This document shows, one piece after another, positions 34,975-43,585 of a stretch of DNA of 64,000 nt (positions within the stretch are counted from its first letter, which is position 1; every line of letters starts with the position of its first letter). Source of the stretch: Acidobacteriaceae bacterium. GTDB taxonomy: Bacteria; Acidobacteriota; Terriglobia; Terriglobales; Acidobacteriaceae. The stretch covers positions 121,983-185,982 of the forward strand of contig PMHV01000059.1 in the NCBI GenBank assembly GCA_003156805.1, in the 5' to 3' direction. Under the pieces are notes generated by a model. The model worked only from the letters and a program-made list of their open reading frames with translations. It did not search any database and was not told the origin of the DNA. The position numbers and the translations under genes are program-made.

Positions 34975-36903
34975 ATGAAGCTCCCGTGCGGCAATTGGTT
35001 GTGGATTCAGACTCTTCTGGCGGCCACGCTCGTGGCCGGTTACTTCAGCCCTGCATGGGCTCAGATTTCGTTCACCGAGAAACCCGCCGCCGGTCATTTC
35101 GCCAAGACCACCGTCGGGTTATTCAGTCACAACATTAACTTCTACGTCACCAACACTGGAAGCAGTAACTTCACGGTCGAGAACGTAACCATCAATCCGT
35201 CGGAATTCCAACTCATCAACGGCTGGACGCCCTATGTGGTGCAACCCGGGCACGATGTGCGCTACGCGCTTAATTTTGTTCCAGATGCGGCACAATTATT
35301 CAATGGACAGTTGACTATCAACATCGCCGGAGTGGCTCCGATTGTGATTCCGCTGAACGGCACCGGAGCCAGCACGGCTGCGGTGCCGTCGCTGAATGTC
35401 TCGTCCCTGAACTTCTCCAATGATCCGGTAGGCGCGGCCAGCATCCAGACCGTTACGGTTACCAATACCGGAACTTCCACGCTGAACGTGGAAGCCGTCA
35501 TGGTCGAGCCGCCCTTTGCTGTTACCGGCTTCACTCCTCCCGTCGAGCTCGAACCGAAAGCGTCTCTTCCTTTGCAGGTTAGTTTTATACCCTCGATGAC
35601 GGGAACTTTTACCGACAATATGGTGGTTGAGTATGACGTCGTGCCCGCCACCGGAATTGACTTGTCTGGCACCGCCGTGCGCGCGACGGCGCTAGCCGTT
35701 ACCAGTTTTCCCACATTGCCAGCCGCCACCCAAGCCGCTAGCTATTTGGCTACACTAACCGCGGCAGGTGGAACCGGAACCCTGACCTTCACTCTGAACT
35801 CGCAATCCGCTTTGCCTTCGGGTTTAGCGTTGGCAGCGTCCGGAGCGATCACTGGCACGGTCGCATCCTCGGTCGCGACGGGCAATTACTCTTTCGGAGT
35901 CAATGTCAAAGATGATCGCGGAGACCGCGCCACAGCCCAATTCACTCTGCCGGTCCTGGCGCCCACGGGAGCGACCTGCAACAACATCACATGGAACATT
36001 CCCGGGAGCACGGCGCCGATGGTTCCGCTCACTGACCTCGGCACCGGCACATTTTTGGGTTCCGAGGGCGGACTTTATCCTGACGGAAGCAACATCGACC
36101 CTGCGGCGCATGAAGCAGCAGGGTTGGCAATGGCGCAGTCCATTCAGCCTTTGGACGCCGCCGGCAATCCCGACCCCAACGGCCAGTACGCCATGATTTC
36201 AATTGGCATGTCTGCCGCTTCGGCCACCTACGACCAGTTCATCATCGATGCTAACGCCGATCCCCTCAAGAGCCCTTACCTGGTGACTGCGCGAGGTGCG
36301 CAGCCAGACGCGGGCGCGGTCCAGTACGCGGATATCAGGGACGGTGTGTGGAACACCATTCTGCAGTTCTATCTGCCCCAGGCTGGCGTCACTCCCAACC
36401 AGGTGGTCGCTGCGTGGATTCTGCAAGTCGATGGCTTTCCTTCGGGAAAGTTCCCGACCGACATGTCCGCTCTGCAATCGCAATACGAAAGTATTATGCA
36501 AAATCTGTACACGCTCTTCCCCAACATTAAGCTGGCTTATTTCACTAGCAAGTTCTATGACGGATACGCCAACGGGACCCACGCTCCGAGCGATCCCGAG
36601 CCCTATGCTTACGAGTCCAGCTTCGCGGTCAAATGGGCGATTCAGGATCAAATCAACGGGAGCCCAAACCTGAATTACGATCCAACGCTGGGGCCAGTCA
36701 TGGCGCCGTGGATGGCATGGGGGCCTTATGACTGGGCGAACGGATTATCGGCGCGCAGCGATGGGCTGGTTTGGGACTGCCAGGAGCTCACCTCCGATGG
36801 CATCCACCCCTCCAATCCCGTGGGCCGGGAAAAAGAATCGAACATCCTGCTCAATTTCTTCAAGAGTGATGAAACCGCCGTTCCCTGGTTCGTGACGAAG
36901 TAG
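34975..36903 (+). CDS. secreted choice-of-anchor-D / putative SGNH-like protein, paralogue 4
   Basis: 642 residues. Signal peptide (L-L-A-A-T-L-V-A-G-Y-F-S-P-A-W-A-Q). Two anchor-D-like domains, one Ig-like domain (A-L-P-S-G-L-A-L-A-A-S-G-A-I-T-G-T), then the conserved C-terminal domain: T-D-L-G-T-G-T-F-L-G-S-E-G-G-L-Y, I-G-M-S413, R-G-A-Q-P-D, E-P-Y-A-Y-E-S-S-F-A-V-K-W, D608-G-I-H611-P-S. Ends with P-W-F-V-T-K, the shared F-F-K-S-D-E-T...P-W-F tail of the family. Gap to the previous gene only 94 bp, consistent with co-transcription. Confidence 0.85.
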   Translation: MKLPCGNWLWIQTLLAATLVAGYFSPAWAQISFTEKPAAGHFAKTTVGLFSHNINFYVTNTGSSNFTVENVTINPSEFQLINGWTPYVVQPGHDVRYALNFVPDAAQLFNGQLTINIAGVAPIVIPLNGTGASTAAVPSLNVSSLNFSNDPVGAASIQTVTVTNTGTSTLNVEAVMVEPPFAVTGFTPPVELEPKASLPLQVSFIPSMTGTFTDNMVVEYDVVPATGIDLSGTAVRATALAVTSFPTLPAATQAASYLATLTAAGGTGTLTFTLNSQSALPSGLALAASGAITGTVASSVATGNYSFGVNVKDDRGDRATAQFTLPVLAPTGATCNNITWNIPGSTAPMVPLTDLGTGTFLGSEGGLYPDGSNIDPAAHEAAGLAMAQSIQPLDAAGNPDPNGQYAMISIGMSAASATYDQFIIDANADPLKSPYLVTARGAQPDAGAVQYADIRDGVWNTILQFYLPQAGVTPNQVVAAWILQVDGFPSGKFPTDMSALQSQYESIMQNLYTLFPNIKLAYFTSKFYDGYANGTHAPSDPEPYAYESSFAVKWAIQDQINGSPNLNYDPTLGPVMAPWMAWGPYDWANGLSARSDGLVWDCQELTSDGIHPSNPVGREKESNILLNFFKSDETAVPWFVTK

Positions 36904-37013
36904 GCATCTTTGCTGGCCGAGTCGAATCCCGCGGAAAAATCACCGGGTGCATTGATACCGGCCTTGGCTTTGATATTGGAACGGTACCGATTTTCTGAAT
37001 TGGAGATTATGTT

Positions 37014-38921
37014 ATGAATTCGTTTCGTGCGGCATTCGTGGTATTGGCTTTGACCGTTTGCGCTGCTCAGGCACGGTCGCAAGTTTCGTTCTCGTACAAG
37101 CCCACTTCGGCCAGTTTCGCCCAGACGGTGGTGGGGCTGGCCAGTCACGATGTGACTTTCGTTGTCACCAATACCGGGACCTCCAACATCACCGTGCAAG
37201 ACATCAGCATCGACGCGCCTGCTTTCCAGTTGGTGAATGGCTTTTGGCCCATTACCCTGGTGCCGAGGCAAAACGCCGACTTCACCGTGAATTTTGTCCC
37301 CAAAGCAGCGGGTACCTTTCAGGGGCACTTGACCATCACTATAACGGGCGCGACCCCCATCGAGCTGCCTCTGCAGGGACTGGCGATTACGACCACAGCC
37401 GCGGCCAGCCTGAGTGTTTCTTCGATGACATTCAATCAGGGAGTGGGCACGACCAGCCCCGCTCAAACTGTGACCTTGACCAACACCGGAACCGCGCCCT
37501 TCACGGTCGATACCGTCTCGGCGGACCCTCCGTTCTCTTCGTCCGCCAACCCCGGAGCCACGACTCTGCAGCCGGGAGATTCACTTCCGGTTCAGGTCAC
37601 CTATAAGGGGACTGCGGTCGGTACGCAAACCGACGTGCTGGTGTTTTCCTATGATGTGTTGCCGCCGAGCGGCGTCGCACTCACCGGCACCGCCACTGCG
37701 GCGATTCCTCCGGAGATCAGCACATTTCCCCAGCTTGAGTACGCAACTATCGGTTATCAATATCTGTTTGCCCTATCCGCAGCCGGTGGCACGGGCCCGT
37801 ACACCTGGAGTTTGACCTCGGGTTCGACACTGCCCCAGGGTCTCACGCTCAATTCCAACGGTACTCTGACCGGCACTGTTGCTTCGACCGTAACGGCCGG
37901 CAATTACACCTTCGGCGTTGAAGCGATTGATTCAAAGAAGGGCAAAGCAACCGCTAAGTTGACTTTGCCCGTACAGCCGACAACGGGCGCGGAATGCCAG
38001 AATATTTTCTGGGATGTCGCGGGCACGTCGACCCCGATGATTGCCATCAACGATCTGGGCACCGGCACCTACCTTGGCTCTGAGGGAGGACTCTATCCCA
38101 ATGGCAGCAACGTCATGCCTCCCAGTCACGAAGCCGACGGTATCGCTCTGGCCCAGGGAATTCAACCTCTGAACGCCGCCGGCAATCCCGACCCCAACGG
38201 CTCCTACGGAATTCTTTCCATTGGCGAGTCGGCCACGGCGCATACTTGGAGCCAATTCATGAATGACGCCGACGCCGACCCCTCCAAGAATACCCACTTG
38301 GTAATTTCGCGAGGCGCTCAGCCCAAGACCGGCGCCGTACATTTCGCAAACATCAACGACGGCGCATGGAATACGATCATCGACTTCTATCTTCCTCAGG
38401 CGGGCCTTACGCCGAACCAGGTCGTAGCGGCTTGGGTGCTCTCGGTCAACGGCTACCCAACCGGCGTCTTTCCCGCTGACATGAGCCAGCTGAAGAGCGA
38501 GTACGAAGACATCGCTCGGAACCTTCACACTCTGTTTCCCAACATCAAGCTCGCGTACTTCACCAGCAAGTTCTACGACGGCTACGCCAATGGCCTGCCC
38601 AAGCCTATTTTTCCTGAGCCTTACGCCTATGAAGACGGTTTTGCCGTCAAATGGGCCATTCAGGACCAGATCAACGGCGTCGGAAACCTGAACTATAATC
38701 CCGCCCTCGGCCCAGTGGTGGCTCCCTGGATGGCCTGGGCAGCGTATGACTGGACCAACGGACTGATCGCCCGCAGCGATGGTTTGACATGGAGCTGCCA
38801 GGACGTCAGGGACGACGGAGTCCATCCCAGCGCCCCCATCGGCCAGGAAAAAGAAGCCAACATCCTGATGAATTTCTTCAAAGCCGATGAGACCACCACG
38901 CCCTGGTTCCTCGCCCCTTAA
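37014..38921 (+). CDS. secreted choice-of-anchor-D / putative SGNH-like protein, paralogue 5 (G-E-S variant)
   Basis: 635 residues. Signal peptide M-N-S-F-R-A-A-F-V-V-L-A-L-T-V-C-A-A-Q-A-R-S-Q. Same order of domains. The nucleophile-like motif is S-I-G-E-S406 instead of G-M-S; the Ser is kept while its neighbour changes. Late motif D601-G-V-H604-P-S and E-P-Y-A-Y-E-D-G-F-A-V-K-W are kept. Closest to paralogue 4 in the C-terminal half (F-T-S-K-F-Y-D-G-Y-A-N-G is shared). Probably secreted to the periplasm or cell surface. Confidence 0.85.
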   Translation: MNSFRAAFVVLALTVCAAQARSQVSFSYKPTSASFAQTVVGLASHDVTFVVTNTGTSNITVQDISIDAPAFQLVNGFWPITLVPRQNADFTVNFVPKAAGTFQGHLTITITGATPIELPLQGLAITTTAAASLSVSSMTFNQGVGTTSPAQTVTLTNTGTAPFTVDTVSADPPFSSSANPGATTLQPGDSLPVQVTYKGTAVGTQTDVLVFSYDVLPPSGVALTGTATAAIPPEISTFPQLEYATIGYQYLFALSAAGGTGPYTWSLTSGSTLPQGLTLNSNGTLTGTVASTVTAGNYTFGVEAIDSKKGKATAKLTLPVQPTTGAECQNIFWDVAGTSTPMIAINDLGTGTYLGSEGGLYPNGSNVMPPSHEADGIALAQGIQPLNAAGNPDPNGSYGILSIGESATAHTWSQFMNDADADPSKNTHLVISRGAQPKTGAVHFANINDGAWNTIIDFYLPQAGLTPNQVVAAWVLSVNGYPTGVFPADMSQLKSEYEDIARNLHTLFPNIKLAYFTSKFYDGYANGLPKPIFPEPYAYEDGFAVKWAIQDQINGVGNLNYNPALGPVVAPWMAWAAYDWTNGLIARSDGLTWSCQDVRDDGVHPSAPIGQEKEANILMNFFKADETTTPWFLAP

Positions 38922-38950
38922 GACTTCCTTCCAGTTTGGCGCAACTTCAT

Positions 38951-38988
38951 GGTTTGCTTCGGGTTAAATAGTAAAGTTGAAGCAAACC
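38951..38988. terminator. long inverted repeat, possible terminator
   Basis: GGTTTGCTTC (38951-38960) and GAAGCAAACC (38979-38988) pair perfectly over 10 bp around an 18-base A/T-rich loop. It is 30 bp after the stop of paralogue 5. The downstream T-run is short (GGGTTTTG), so termination is possible but not certain. Confidence 0.45.
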
Positions 38989-39094
38989 CGAGCCAGGGTT
39001 TTGTGATTCTTGCTCAGAGCAGCTCATCGCAAGCCCACAGGCTTCGTCCCGGTTGGCCCGGTCTCCGGCCAGTTTAGAATCGCTACCCGAGCCT

Positions 39095-41137
39095 ATGGCG
39101 CAAGCAAACCCCCAACCAGCGTGTCGACTGAGGCTCCTCATCTTTGGCTTCAGCCTCGTTCTGCTGGCGGGATTGCCGGGATGCGGCGGAGGTACCGCTG
39201 CCGCTCCCAATGCGGTCGTTCCCCGCACCGTCACCTCTCTTGCGGTCGGCCCCGCTTCCGCTTCCATTAACTTCGGCGCCACACAGGCATTCACCGCTAC
39301 GGCTTCTTACAGCGATGGTTCCACCGGCGACGTCACCGGTTCGGCGAGTTGGTCCTCGTCCGACACAACCAAGGCCACCGTCGAAACTATAGGTGAGACC
39401 ACTCCTGGATTGGCTACGGCGATTGGCGCAGGCAGCGCTACCATCACCGCTTCTTTAGGCGGACAACTTGGAACCGCCGCGCTGACGGTCAAATCCGCAA
39501 CACTGACAGCGCTCTCTGTAACTCCCACCAATCCTACTATCTCGACGAGTGCGACCCAGCAGTTCACGGCTACCGGAACCTATAGCGACCAATCCACCAG
39601 CGCTGTGACCAGCTCGGCGACCTGGGCTTCGTCGAATCCGAACATCGCCACGATTCAGACTTCCGGACAAACCAGCTCCGGCCTTGCCACCGCGGTAGCG
39701 AACGGCTCATCCAACATTCAGGCTACTTTCGCTGGAATTACCGGCCTCACAATATTGAACGTGAGCACGCCGGGCGGCACGCAGACATCGTTGGGCCTGA
39801 GCGAGATCGATCCTTCAATTTCAATCTCGCCCAGCGAGGGTTCGACCCTGCAGTTCAGCGCGGTGGCGATCTATAACAACGGCTCGAACCAGAAAGTAAC
39901 TTCCACCGCGACTTGGACTTCTTCGAATCCTGCCGTAGCTACCGTTCAAAACGCGGGAGGGGCGAACCCGGGTTTGGTCACCGGGTTGAGCGCGGGCACA
40001 ACCATGATCGCCGCCAGTTCCGGTGGCTTCAACCAGAGCGCCACGGTCACTGTGGCCGCCAACGCCGTGCCGATCCCGCTCATGGACATGACCGGCTCGG
40101 ACAACTACCTTGGTTTTGCCGGAGGACTTTACGGCGGCAACAGCAATGCAGTGCAGTCCGGCCATGACTCCGACGGCCAGGCAGCCGCCGCTTTGATCCA
40201 GCCTCTGGATCAAAACGGCAACCCAAGCGCCACCGGCGCGGTTGTTTTCCTCGGCATCGGCATGTCGAATGCGACGCTCGAGTTCAGCGCATTCAAGACG
40301 ACTGCGCAGCAGAGCACGAGCGTAAACCAGACCACCCTCGCCATTGAAGACGGCGCTTATGGATCGGTGACTGCCTGTGAATGGACGGTCGCGCAAGGCT
40401 CTCCAACTCCCACGCCTTGTCCGGGACTCACCGGCGTGCCGGCGGAAAATCAATATGATCGCGTGCGGGACACGGTTCTCGCCACCGCGACCACTGCTCC
40501 TTCCGCTCCCGCAGGCTGTGGAACAACCGCAGACCCATGCCTCACCGAGGCGCAAGTGCAGATCCTGTGGATCAAGAACGCGAACCCGCAGCCGGCGTTT
40601 AACGCTTTGGGATCGATGAGTTCTTCTACGGACTGCGCCAGCGAGGTTGCGGACTTCACCACCGAAGCCTGCAATTACGAATCGCAGTTGGGACAAACCA
40701 TTCGCGCGGCGAGAAGCCGTTATCCGAATCTCAAGCAGATATTCCTCTCAACCCGCATTTATGCTGGCTACGCGACTGTGCCGTTGAATCCCGAACCCTA
40801 CGCCTACGAGTATGGATACTCGGCCCAGTGGTTGATCCAGGCGCAGGTCAATCAGATGAACACTACCGTGATTGATCCGGTAGCAGGCGATCTGAGCTAT
40901 ACCGATGGCTCTGCCGCCTGGACCGCTTGGTCCGGCTATCTCTGGGCCGACGGCGACAACCCGCGATCTGACGGACTTATTTGGTGCGGCGGGCAACCCA
41001 GCGCCCCCTGCAACGGCGAAGATGACTACCAGTCCGACGGAACTCACCCCAACACCACGTTTGGCGTGCCTAAGGTGGTAAACCTGCTGATGAACTTCTT
41101 TACCACGTCCGTTTACACGTCCTGGTTCCGGCCATAA
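39095..41137 (+). CDS. lipoprotein with BIG2-like repeats and the same putative SGNH-like domain, paralogue 6
   Basis: 680 residues from the ATG at 39095, the Met that gives a proper lipoprotein signal (L-L-A-G-L-P-G-C lipobox). The N-terminal part is not anchor-D but three bacterial Ig-like (BIG2) repeats, each with S-A-T-W-x-S-S-[DN]-x-x-x-A-T-[VI] (~50-330). The C-terminal domain is a distant copy: G-F-A-G-G-L-Y, L-G-I-G-M-S391, N-P-E-P-Y-A-Y-E-Y-G-Y-S-A-Q-W-L-I-Q, W-T-A-W-S-G-Y-L-W-A-D-G and S-D648-G-T-H651-P-N. G-A-Q-P is lost and a Cys-containing insertion is present. Membrane anchoring suggests action at the outer membrane, unlike the five soluble paralogues. Confidence 0.85.
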   Translation: MAQANPQPACRLRLLIFGFSLVLLAGLPGCGGGTAAAPNAVVPRTVTSLAVGPASASINFGATQAFTATASYSDGSTGDVTGSASWSSSDTTKATVETIGETTPGLATAIGAGSATITASLGGQLGTAALTVKSATLTALSVTPTNPTISTSATQQFTATGTYSDQSTSAVTSSATWASSNPNIATIQTSGQTSSGLATAVANGSSNIQATFAGITGLTILNVSTPGGTQTSLGLSEIDPSISISPSEGSTLQFSAVAIYNNGSNQKVTSTATWTSSNPAVATVQNAGGANPGLVTGLSAGTTMIAASSGGFNQSATVTVAANAVPIPLMDMTGSDNYLGFAGGLYGGNSNAVQSGHDSDGQAAAALIQPLDQNGNPSATGAVVFLGIGMSNATLEFSAFKTTAQQSTSVNQTTLAIEDGAYGSVTACEWTVAQGSPTPTPCPGLTGVPAENQYDRVRDTVLATATTAPSAPAGCGTTADPCLTEAQVQILWIKNANPQPAFNALGSMSSSTDCASEVADFTTEACNYESQLGQTIRAARSRYPNLKQIFLSTRIYAGYATVPLNPEPYAYEYGYSAQWLIQAQVNQMNTTVIDPVAGDLSYTDGSAAWTAWSGYLWADGDNPRSDGLIWCGGQPSAPCNGEDDYQSDGTHPNTTFGVPKVVNLLMNFFTTSVYTSWFRP

Positions 41138-41211
41138 CCCGCCAGTCTACGCTGGTTTTAGAGGTATCCGATCGTCGCTGGACGTTCGAGTAGTATGCAG
41201 AATCTTTCATC

Positions 41212-41240
41212 TTGACAGTCCTTTTGCACCCCTCGAAAAT
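41212..41240 (+). promoter_or_regulatory. candidate sigma-70 type promoter
   Basis: TTGACA (41212-41217), 17-bp spacer, GAAAAT (41235-41240; four of six to TATAAT). It lies 114 bp before the phosphoesterase ATG, leaving a long leader. The perfect -35 is the main support. Confidence 0.5.
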
Positions 41241-41354
41241 GAGGAATCAATGGTCGTCTGAGGAGAAACTTCTCCTCGCTTACTGATCCCCCCGTTACTG
41301 CGCTCTTCAGCGGTCGCTTCTCGCGCACGCGACCCTAGGATCTTGGAGGTCCTC

Positions 41355-43547
41355 ATGTCTCTGCATGTCCGTGCCGCCACACCAGTGGGCCGGCGAATCC
41401 CCGAGATGGCCGTTGCGTTAATCCTTTCTTTCTGCATGGTGGCCGCCACCCCCATAAGCTGGGCACAGAGTGCCTCCGCGCCGAAAGCGAAGGCCACTAG
41501 CGCCGCGAAGCCCAAGGACATCACACAGATTCAACACATCATCTTCATCATCAAAGAAAACCGGACGTTCGATAATTATTTCGGGACCTACCCCGGCGCC
41601 AACGGCACAACCACCGCAACGATTTCCACCGGGCAAACGGTTCCCCTCATTCGCACGCCGGACCAGACGCCCCGCGATATTTCCGGGCACGGCTGGTTCG
41701 ACGCCATCGCCGGATACGACAACGGTGCCATGGATCATTTCGATCTCATTCCCGGCGCCAGCTTGAACGGCGACATGCTCGGGCTGAGCGAGCTGCAACA
41801 GGCAGATATTCCGAATTACTTCGCCTACGCCCAGAATTTCGTTCTGGCCGACAATACGTATTCGTCTCTCAAAGGCGCCAGTTGGGCCAATCATCTCTAT
41901 ATCGTCGGAGCTCAATCCGGCGGAGCCTTCACCATTCCCAACACCACCGTGGACTCATGGGGCTGCGACGCCAATCCCACTGCGTCGGTGCAAGTCTGGA
42001 ACGACGATGACACCGTGACCGATCCCTTTCCTTGTTTTGATTTCCAGACCATCGCGGACGAGTTGCAGGCGGCCGGAGTAAGTTGGAAGTTTTATGCGCC
42101 ATCCGATGGCGATCCCGCCTACGTCTATTCGCCCTTGGATGCCATCGACCACATCCGGTTCGGACCGCTCTGGACGACCAACGTAGTCAACTACAGCCAG
42201 TTCGCCACCGACGCGGCCAGCGGCAATCTGCCCGCGGTGAGTTGGCTGGTGACCGCAGCCACTTGGAACGAGCATCCGCCCAGCGGATCGTGCGTGGGAG
42301 AAAACTGGACCGTCAGCCAACTCAACGACCTGATGCAGGGGCCGGACTGGGCCACCAGCGCGGTATTCCTCACCTGGGACGATTTCGGCGGCTTCTACGA
42401 TCACGTTCCGCCGCCCATATTGGACAAGTTTGGACTCGGTCCTCGCGTTCCCCTGCTGATCATTTCGCCCTACGCCCAGCCCGGATATATCTCGCACACG
42501 CAATACGAATTCTCTTCGGTGCTGAAGTTCATTGAAGAGCGTTTTGGCCTGGCTCCGCTGACCGATCGCGACGCGGAAGCGAACGATACCACCGACAGCT
42601 TCAATTTTTCGCAACCTCCGCTACAGCCGCTCATCCTCACGCAGCGCGTCTGCCCGTTCATCAACGCGGTCAGCGATGTCGGTGTGGGAGTGCTGGGCAA
42701 GCCCACGCTTACCAAGCTGAATTTCATCAACCGCAGCCCCGGAAAGCTCACCATGAGCGGCATCACCACCACCGGAGATTTCAGCCAGACCAACAACTGC
42801 CCGGCGACTTTGGCCAAAGGAGCTACCTGCGCCATAACGTTGACGTTTACTCCCACTGCAACCGGAACCCGTACCGGCACCGTGAGCGTAGCCGATAGCT
42901 ATACCGGCAGTCCGCAGGTTACACAGCTCACCGGAATTGGAACCTCCATCTTCCTTACCGCTCCGAAAATTTTCGGGCGGCTCGTCATCGGCACTACGGC
43001 CACCCAGAGCTACACCCTCACAAATAACGGCCCCAACGTCCTGGACATTTCCAAGTTTGCTATGGTCGGCAACTACAGCGAGACCACCAACTGCAAAAAG
43101 ACGGTGCAGCCCAAGGCCTCGTGTCAGATCAAAGTGGTGTTTGCTCCCACCCAGTCGGGAAATCTTTACGGCGCGCTGGACGTTTATTCCAACGATGCTT
43201 ACAGTCCCTACGAAGTGGTCCTGCAAGGTGCGGGCCAGCAAATCTCGTTCACTCCGACCAAGTTGACGTTTGGCAGCCAGGCTGTCGGCACCACCAGCGC
43301 GGCTCAAACTTTCGTCGTCACCAACCCCTCCACCACTGCGGCTCTCGCCATGGGCGCGATTACAACCACGGGCGCTTACTCCGCCTCCAACAATTGCCCC
43401 ACGTCTCTCGCCGCGGAAGGCACGTGCACAGTTTCCGTAACCTTCACTCCGACCGCCGACGGCACCAGCACCGGCACGGTGAGTGTGATCAGCAGCGACT
43501 GGAATAGTCCGCAAACGGTCAGTTTGACCGGAACAGGCATCGACTAA
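41355..43547 (+). CDS. secreted phosphoesterase (phospholipase C / acid phosphatase family) with anchor-D domains
   Basis: 730 residues. The ATG at 41355 is preferred over the TTG at 41343 because GGAGG sits 5 bases before it. Signal peptide ([19 protein letters not shown]). Alkaline-phosphatase-superfamily phosphoesterase domain ~60-430: I-I-F-I-I-K-E68-N-R-T71[10 protein letters not shown] (metal and nucleophile region), then [17 protein letters not shown] and the late [12 protein letters not shown]. About 300 further residues hold three choice-of-anchor-D repeats ([25 protein letters not shown]). Likely hydrolyses phosphodiesters or phosphomonoesters outside the cell. Typical of acidobacterial secretomes. 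Confidence 0.9.
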   Translation: MSLHVRAATPVGRRIPEMAVALILSFCMVAATPISWAQSASAPKAKATSAAKPKDITQIQHIIFIIKENRTFDNYFGTYPGANGTTTATISTGQTVPLIRTPDQTPRDISGHGWFDAIAGYDNGAMDHFDLIPGASLNGDMLGLSELQQADIPNYFAYAQNFVLADNTYSSLKGASWANHLYIVGAQSGGAFTIPNTTVDSWGCDANPTASVQVWNDDDTVTDPFPCFDFQTIADELQAAGVSWKFYAPSDGDPAYVYSPLDAIDHIRFGPLWTTNVVNYSQFATDAASGNLPAVSWLVTAATWNEHPPSGSCVGENWTVSQLNDLMQGPDWATSAVFLTWDDFGGFYDHVPPPILDKFGLGPRVPLLIISPYAQPGYISHTQYEFSSVLKFIEERFGLAPLTDRDAEANDTTDSFNFSQPPLQPLILTQRVCPFINAVSDVGVGVLGKPTLTKLNFINRSPGKLTMSGITTTGDFSQTNNCPATLAKGATCAITLTFTPTATGTRTGTVSVADSYTGSPQVTQLTGIGTSIFLTAPKIFGRLVIGTTATQSYTLTNNGPNVLDISKFAMVGNYSETTNCKKTVQPKASCQIKVVFAPTQSGNLYGALDVYSNDAYSPYEVVLQGAGQQISFTPTKLTFGSQAVGTTSAAQTFVVTNPSTTAALAMGAITTTGAYSASNNCPTSLAAEGTCTVSVTFTPTADGTSTGTVSVISSDWNSPQTVSLTGTGID

Positions 43548-43585
43548 CCCAGCCGTACGAACAACATTTATCCCCGAGGACAAAT

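Noticed and set aside
39095-41137. PEP-CTERM/exosortase targets among the secreted paralogues
   Set aside because: The ExeA/CpsD/ligase context suggested an exosortase system, but no paralogue ends in a PEP motif plus helix and Arg tail, and no exosortase gene is in the window.
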